The notes below the pieces were generated by a model. That model was not told the origin of the DNA and did not search any database. It worked only from the letters and a program-made list of their open reading frames with translations. A stretch of DNA of 9,840 nt from Ferrimonas sp044433165 (GTDB taxonomy: Bacteria > Pseudomonadota > Gammaproteobacteria > Enterobacterales > Shewanellaceae). The stretch is from NCBI GenBank assembly GCA_044433165.1, contig JAWXTX010000101.1, positions 1-9,840 of the forward strand, in the 5' to 3' direction. Positions 6,688-9,840 of the stretch are shown one piece after another (positions within the stretch are counted from its first letter, which is position 1; each line of letters starts with the position of its first letter). The position numbers and the translations under genes were made by a program.

Positions 6688-6867
6688 ATGGAACGACTTG
6701 ATTATGGCTCAGCAACGAGCAACACAGCGGAAAAAACCACGCGTGGACGCAGTAACAAAAAACGTAAGTGGCGTGAGATCGAAGCAATAAAAGAACAAGC
6801 TCGTTTGCGTAAAGAATTGGAAGAGATGGACTTCTGCTTCCAAGAAGATGAAATAATGGCCGAATAA
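6688..6867 (+). CDS. Small DUF3545-like protein, function unknown
   Basis: This encodes 59 residues: MERLDYG, a polar linker, a basic patch around RGRSNKKRKWREIE (residues 19-32), a probable helix EAIKEQARLRKELEEMD and an acidic tail. The KWREIEAIK core with the following RLRKELE is what I recall of the DUF3545 family (about 60 residues, marine and aquatic gammaproteobacteria); the family assignment is from memory. No domain of known function is visible; the basic patch would suit nucleic-acid or ribosome binding, which is speculation. ATG 6688 is chosen over the in-frame ATG 6661 because AGGGGA lies seven bases upstream of 6688, and 6661 lies within the hairpin loop. A terminator follows 22 bases after the stop. 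Confidence 0.82.
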   Translation: MERLDYGSATSNTAEKTTRGRSNKKRKWREIEAIKEQARLRKELEEMDFCFQEDEIMAE

Positions 6868-6889
6868 CAAAAAAAACCAATTCATCAAG

Positions 6890-6916
6890 CGCCCTGTCTA
6901 GGCAGGGCGTTTTATT
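6890..6916. terminator. Terminator between the DUF3545-like and hemerythrin-like genes
   Basis: CGCCCTG (6890-6896) and CAGGGCG (6903-6909) pair around TCTAGG, followed by TTTTATTGTT on the plus strand. It overlaps the stop codon of the convergent gene. On the minus strand a run of eight T follows only after 13 further bases, so action in that direction is less sure. Confidence 0.82.
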
Positions 6917-7442
6917 GTTGTAACGCCTCTTGCAAAGCCGTATAAGCCTCAACTCTGTCATCCAAGAGGGGATCAAGGGGCAGCCTACCACAACGGTTAG
7001 CTAGTTCATGCCAGTCTTGCTGCGTTAATCTCGCAGTAATACGAGGAAGAAGTTCTTTATCTTCATACAATAAATGCGCGCGTTGTAATGCCACAAACTG
7101 CAATAAGCGATCCGTTAGCTGTTGTCGTGGCACCACATGATCCGACAGGATCAGCGCCAATGTAGCCAAAATAGCTTCCGTTATTTGGCTTATCAATAAA
7201 TGTTCCTGCCGCAGTTGATGCACCGCACCTTCATCTTCACCAAGCACTTCCAAATAATATTGGTAGATCTCATCTTCCAGCGGGTGATGCTGTTGATCTG
7301 CATAATGGTGCAAGTAGGCAACCGCCTCATGCAGCAACATCATGTCACAATAAGCCCCTTGCTGCAGACGCACGACTTGCAGCTCAAATAAACACAGTAC
7401 TTGCGAAAATTGATGATGATCGTGAGCGATTCTTGCCAACAT
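6912..7442 (-). CDS. Hemerythrin-like HHE cation-binding domain protein
   Basis: This 176-residue, mostly helical protein has the histidine/acid spacing of the hemerythrin HHE fold (PF01814): H9 in AHDHHQF, H52 with E56 in QQHHPLEDEIY, H81 in RQEHLLI, and H123 with E127 in RAHLLYEDKELLP. These would bind a non-haem di-iron centre. Related stand-alone proteins sense or carry O2 or handle nitric oxide and iron; the exact role here cannot be read from sequence. It is short of the YtfE/RIC arrangement because it lacks the N-terminal cysteine domain. ATG 7442 has a poor SD. A perfect FNR box lies 57-70 bases upstream, suggesting induction under low oxygen, in keeping with a di-iron protein. It is convergent with the DUF3545-like gene and downstream of, and co-oriented with, ung. 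Confidence 0.88.
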   Translation of the reverse strand: MLARIAHDHHQFSQVLCLFELQVVRLQQGAYCDMMLLHEAVAYLHHYADQQHHPLEDEIYQYYLEVLGEDEGAVHQLRQEHLLISQITEAILATLALILSDHVVPRQQLTDRLLQFVALQRAHLLYEDKELLPRITARLTQQDWHELANRCGRLPLDPLLDDRVEAYTALQEALQQ

Positions 7443-7498
7443 AGTCCGGTCTCGAACATAACTTACTTTTACATTGCGCTTTTCTTATCCTCTCTACC

Positions 7499-7512
7499 TT
7501 GATCATCATCAA
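7499..7512 (-). promoter_or_regulatory. Perfect FNR binding site upstream of the hemerythrin-like gene
   Basis: TTGATCATCATCAA matches the FNR consensus TTGAT-N4-ATCAA at all ten fixed positions. Its centre is 63-64 bases from the hemerythrin-like start. The best -10-like bases (TAAAAG, 7471-7466 on the minus strand, 4 of 6) would place the centre about 46 bases before the start of transcription, near the class II position of -41.5. It overlaps the stop codon of ung (7509-7511). Confidence 0.7.
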
Positions 7513-8171
7513 ACTTGCCAATTAATCGCAGCCTTTCCTTGTTGCGTTAAATAACGATTAGTCTGTGAAAAATGGCGACAGCCAAAAAAGCCTCGATACG
7601 CCGACAAAGGTGAAGGGTGCGGTGCCATTAGCACGCAATGCTGGGCTCTATCGATTTGCTGCCCCTTTTTCTGAGCATGCGCACCCCATAGAATGAAAAC
7701 AAGGCCTTGCTTATGTTGATTTAAGCACTGAATAACACGGTCCGTGTAATGCTCCCAGCCTAATTGAGCGTGCGAATGCGCCTGCCCTTGCTGCACAGTC
7801 AAAACGGTATTTAGCAGTAAAATCCCCTGCTTAGCCCAATGACTTAAATCACCATGTTCTGGCATCACAAACCCATCAATATCATTGATTAATTCTTTAT
7901 AAATATTCATCAATGAAGGCGGGATCTTAATGCCTCGATTGACAGAAAAACTTAAGCCATTCGCTTGACCAATACCGTGGTAAGGATCTTGCCCTAAGAT
8001 CACCACCCGAACTTGCGAAAGTGGGGTTTGCTCAAATGCAGCAAACACTTGCTCCGCAGGGGGGTAAATCGAGATCCCAGCTTCACGCCACTGACTAAGC
8101 TGAGTATCCATGTCAAGAAAATAAGGTTGCTGCTGTTCCTGCTGCAAGGCAGTTGACCAAGTCATCATCAT
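7509..8171 (-). CDS. ung: Uracil-DNA glycosylase, family 1
   Basis: From the ATG at 8171 the product has 220 residues (E. coli Ung: 229). It removes uracil from DNA, leaving an abasic site. The water-activating loop GQDPYHGIGQANGL carries D62, and the HPSPLSAYRGFFG minor-groove loop carries H185, each two less than in E. coli (D64, H187); PPSLMNIYKEL and LLLNTVLTVQQGQAHSH are also intact. Start choice is uncertain. Three consecutive ATGs (8171, 8168, 8165) precede TWSTALQQEQQQPYF, which aligns with the usual Ung N-terminus, but none has a good SD. An upstream in-frame ATG at 8216 has GGAG seven bases before it, and would add the hydrophobic segment MRSKLIIYISLIGVL (235 residues total). The gene is divergent from nfo, the next enzyme in the repair pathway. 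Confidence 0.96.
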   Translation of the reverse strand: MMMTWSTALQQEQQQPYFLDMDTQLSQWREAGISIYPPAEQVFAAFEQTPLSQVRVVILGQDPYHGIGQANGLSFSVNRGIKIPPSLMNIYKELINDIDGFVMPEHGDLSHWAKQGILLLNTVLTVQQGQAHSHAQLGWEHYTDRVIQCLNQHKQGLVFILWGAHAQKKGQQIDRAQHCVLMAPHPSPLSAYRGFFGCRHFSQTNRYLTQQGKAAINWQV

Positions 8172-8223
8172 GAGAACGCCGATTAGAGAAATATAAATAA
8201 TTAATTTGCTTCGCATTTTATCG

Positions 8224-8227
8224 CTCC
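8224..8227 (-). promoter_or_regulatory. Good ribosome binding site for the upstream ung start
   Basis: GGAG on the minus strand sits seven bases before the ATG at 8216. It is the only convincing SD near the ung N-terminus and argues that translation may begin at 8216 instead of 8171. Confidence 0.45.
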
Positions 8228-8262
8228 GTAGCATCGGCCATCCACATTTAAAGGGATACGGT

Positions 8263-9111
8263 ATGCGATACATTGGAGCACACGTTAGTGCCAGTGGTGG
8301 GGTGCAAAATGCGCCGGTCAATGCCCACCAACTCGGGGCAACTGCATTTGCTTTATTCACGAAAAACCAGCGACGCTGGCAAGCGGCACCGCTAACAGAG
8401 CATAGTATTACGCAATTCAAACAACGTTGTCAGAAATTCGGCTATAGCCCAGCACAGATCCTGCCACACGACAGTTATTTGATTAACTTAGGGCACCCTG
8501 ATAGCGAAGCGTTAGCGCGCTCACAAGCAGCATTCGTCGATGAAATGCAACGCTGCCAACAACTCGGGCTAACGTTATTAAACTTTCACCCAGGCAGTCA
8601 TTTAAAACAAATCAGTGAAATGGACTGTCTACGCCGAATTGCCGAGTCCATTAACATCGCCTTAGATCAAACACAAGGGGTCACTGCCGTTATTGAAAAT
8701 ACCGCAGGACAAGGGAGTAATTTAGGGCATCGTTTTGAGCATCTAGCAACCATTATCGAATTCATCGACGATAAAAGCCGTATTGGGGTGTGCTTAGATA
8801 CCTGCCACACCTTCGCAGCAGGGTATGATCTGAGCAGCTATCAAGCCGCCTCAGACACTTTTCAAGCATTTGATGCCATCGTCGGCTTACCGTACTTAAA
8901 AGGGATGCACCTCAATGGCAGCAAATCGGTTTTAGGTAGCCGTGTTGATAGGCACCATAGCCTGCATCAAGGCGAGATGGGGACCGAGGGTTTTCGGTTT
9001 ATTATGAATCACCCTGCGACTGAAGGGATCCCATTGATCTTGGAAACCATTGATGAAAGCCTCTGGGTCCATGAAATCCAATGGTTGAGCGGTCTACAAC
9101 AAACAAGCTAA
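8263..9111 (+). CDS. nfo: Endonuclease IV, AP endonuclease
   Basis: This 282-residue enzyme cleaves DNA 5' to abasic sites and removes blocked 3' ends in base excision repair. All nine trinuclear zinc ligands of E. coli Nfo are present at identical positions: H69, H109, E145, D179, H182, H216, D229, H231 and E261. The three AP endonuclease family 2 signatures are visible as NFHPGSHL, GVCLDTCHTFAAGYD and GSRVDRHHSL. ATG 8263 has AAGGGA about seven bases upstream. The start lies 46 bases from the outer ung start or 91 from the inner one, so the two promoters must overlap. Candidate plus-strand elements are weak (TTGCTT-N17-TAGCAT; an isolated TATAAA further up). Insertion-sequence DNA begins about 100 bases after the stop. 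Confidence 0.98.
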   Translation: MRYIGAHVSASGGVQNAPVNAHQLGATAFALFTKNQRRWQAAPLTEHSITQFKQRCQKFGYSPAQILPHDSYLINLGHPDSEALARSQAAFVDEMQRCQQLGLTLLNFHPGSHLKQISEMDCLRRIAESINIALDQTQGVTAVIENTAGQGSNLGHRFEHLATIIEFIDDKSRIGVCLDTCHTFAAGYDLSSYQAASDTFQAFDAIVGLPYLKGMHLNGSKSVLGSRVDRHHSLHQGEMGTEGFRFIMNHPATEGIPLILETIDESLWVHEIQWLSGLQQTS

Positions 9112-9127
9112 GGTCAAAACCCAACTG

Positions 9128-9158
9128 GATCCCTTCCCAAATGCCAAAAGAAGGGATC
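9128..9158 (+). terminator. Hairpin after nfo, possible weak terminator
   Basis: GATCCCTTC (9128-9136) pairs perfectly with GAAGGGATC (9150-9158), loop 13 nt. It lies 16 bases after the nfo stop. The following bases, TTGCCTATTC, are not a real T-tract, so termination is probably incomplete. Confidence 0.5.
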
Positions 9159-9244
9159 TTGCCTATTCTAGGTAAAACAGTCGTTATGAGCTAGTTCGCT
9201 ATTAAGCTGTCTAGTCCTGAAATAAGTTGACGCTTTTTGTTAGA

Positions 9245-9271
9245 GTCAGTTGCGCGAGCAACTGGCTTTTT
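9245..9271 (+). terminator. Inward-facing terminator at the IS3-element end
   Basis: GTCAGTTGC (9245-9253) and GCAACTGGC (9258-9266) pair over 9 bp with one G-T pair around GCGA, followed by TTTTT. It works on the plus strand, antisense to the transposase, and overlaps the transposase stop codon. It would stop transcripts coming in from nfo. Confidence 0.7.
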
Positions 9272-9671
9272 CATGCACTTCATTTGGGGTCTTCATGCCT
9301 AGACTCAAGTGCGGCCGATGTTGGTTATATATGCTGACCGATTCATCGATTACCTGTCGCAATTCCGCAAAACTGCCGTAGCGATTAAGCAGAAACTCAT
9401 GCTTCAATATCCCGTTAACCCGCTCAGCTAAGGCATTTTGATAACAATCATAACCATCGGTCATTGATGGCTTAATGTTGGCTGTCGCTAAAGTCTCTTG
9501 GTATACGTTAGAGCAGTATTGCAGACCTCGGTCAGAGTGATGGATTAGTGCATCATTGTATCGTCTGGCTTTTATCGCTCGATTCAAGGCTTTGACTGTA
9601 TCGGTTGCTTTCATTTCATGGCTTAGTTCATAGCCCATGATTTTGCGCGAGTAGGCGTCTGTCACCAGAGA
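9246..9671 (-). pseudogene. IS3-family transposase OrfB, C-terminal half, disrupted
   Basis: About 142 residues of the DDE integrase domain (rve) remain: TDAYSRKIMGYELS with the first acidic residue, HHSDRGLQYCS with the second, and NALAERVNGILKHEF with the glutamate. The spacing from the second Asp to the Glu is exactly 35, the D-35-E pattern of IS3 OrfB. The tail YNQHRPHLSLGMKTPNEVH is also typical. The N-terminal half, with the helix-turn-helix and first strand, is missing upstream of SLVTDAY because an IS21-type end lies at 9672. A GTG at 9680, inside the other element, could open a shortened frame, but this is not a working transposase. The first half may survive beyond the window on the far side of the insertion. 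Confidence 0.88.
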
Positions 9672-9840
9672 TGTCAACACCAGTCGAAAACTGATCCACT
9701 CATTTACTCAGGTATTAGCCCTGAACGCTTCTTATCTTTCAATCGGTAGCTGTCGCCACTGAACTGCAAAACATGGGCATGGTGCAGTAAGCGATCTAAC
9801 ATCGCAGCCGTTAAAGTCGCATCATCCGCAAACGCCGTTG
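9672..9840 (-). mobile_element. IS21-family element, istB end, continues past the window
   Basis: The terminus is read as TGTCAACACCAGTCGAAAAC, starting at 9672, lying between the broken IS3 transposase frame and the istB stop. IS21-family elements begin with TG and carry terminal repeats of this kind just after istB. The other end, the istA gene and the target duplication lie outside the window. Confidence 0.78.
9704..9840 (-). CDS. istB: IS21-family helper ATPase IstB, C-terminal end, partial
   Basis: Forty-four residues plus a stop codon are visible, reading leftward from the window edge. The segment DDATLTAAMLDRLLHHAHVL followed by GDSYRLKDKKRSG is the conserved C-terminus of IstB, the AAA+ ATPase that assists the IstA transposase in target selection. 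The Walker motifs lie outside the window. The stop is 32 bases from the inferred element end, a normal distance for the family. Confidence 0.88.
   Translation of the reverse strand, partial: TAFADDATLTAAMLDRLLHHAHVLQFSGDSYRLKDKKRSGLIPE

Larger units (their letters stand above)
9208..9671 (-). mobile_element. IS3-family element, 3' part, interrupted by an IS21-family element
   Basis: The outer end is placed at TGTCTAGTCCTGAAATAA (from 9208), a TG-starting terminus of the IS3-family kind about 40 bases beyond the transposase stop; the exact boundary is estimated, since the other end and target duplication are not in the window. At 9671/9672 the element is broken by the end of another insertion sequence. 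Only the second half of the transposase gene is present here. Confidence 0.75.

Noticed and set aside
6686..6991. Open frame of 101 codons antisense to the DUF3545-like gene
   Set aside because: It runs through a terminator and two real genes' ends and shows no protein-like features.
8217..8420. Extension of ung to a start at 8420
   Set aside because: It would overlap nfo by about 160 bases in the opposite strand and adds a cysteine- and proline-rich segment unlike any Ung.
9672..9680. GTG at 9680 as a new start for a functional short transposase
   Set aside because: The protein would lack the N-terminal half of OrfB; the frame is only an accidental opening in the other element's terminal repeat.

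Overview
The window looks like a chromosomal segment of a gammaproteobacterium of moderate GC content. The proteins read most like those of the Aeromonadales, Vibrionales and Alteromonadales, but I cannot name the genus from sequence alone. Support comes from MurJ divergent from rpsT, the yaaA / alanine-glycine symporter / transaldolase order that also occurs in Escherichia coli (yaaA-yaaJ-talB, same orientations), and a small DUF3545-type gene. About 9.1 kb is ordinary housekeeping DNA; the last 0.6 kb is insertion-sequence DNA.

Layout, left to right. The 5' part of murJ (lipid II flippase) reads leftward off the edge. A roughly 260-bp divergent region carries two candidate promoters for rpsT (ribosomal protein S20), which starts with UUG. 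A bidirectional terminator separates rpsT from the convergent yaaA. Next comes an AGCS-family Na+/alanine-glycine symporter, also leftward. A 507-bp divergent spacer with three palindromes and a clear promoter leads into tal and pgi, which probably form an operon: transaldolase releases fructose 6-phosphate and Pgi isomerises it. A 59-codon DUF3545-like gene follows; its Shine-Dalgarno lies in the 3' arm of a perfect 14-bp hairpin. Convergent to it is a hemerythrin-like gene with a perfect FNR half-site pair (TTGAT-N4-ATCAA) just upstream, overlapping the stop codon of ung. ung (uracil-DNA glycosylase) and nfo (endonuclease IV) are divergent, pairing two successive steps of base excision repair.

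The right end holds the 3' half of an IS3-family transposase gene (D-35-E motif intact) cut by the end of an IS21-family element, of which the istB C-terminus is visible.

I see no CRISPR array, tRNA, rRNA, prophage or defence locus. The points most worth following are regulatory: the FNR box inside the ung stop, the hairpin over the DUF3545 start, and an 18-19-bp sequence shared by the rpsT and tal promoters. None of these amounts to a demonstrated new system.
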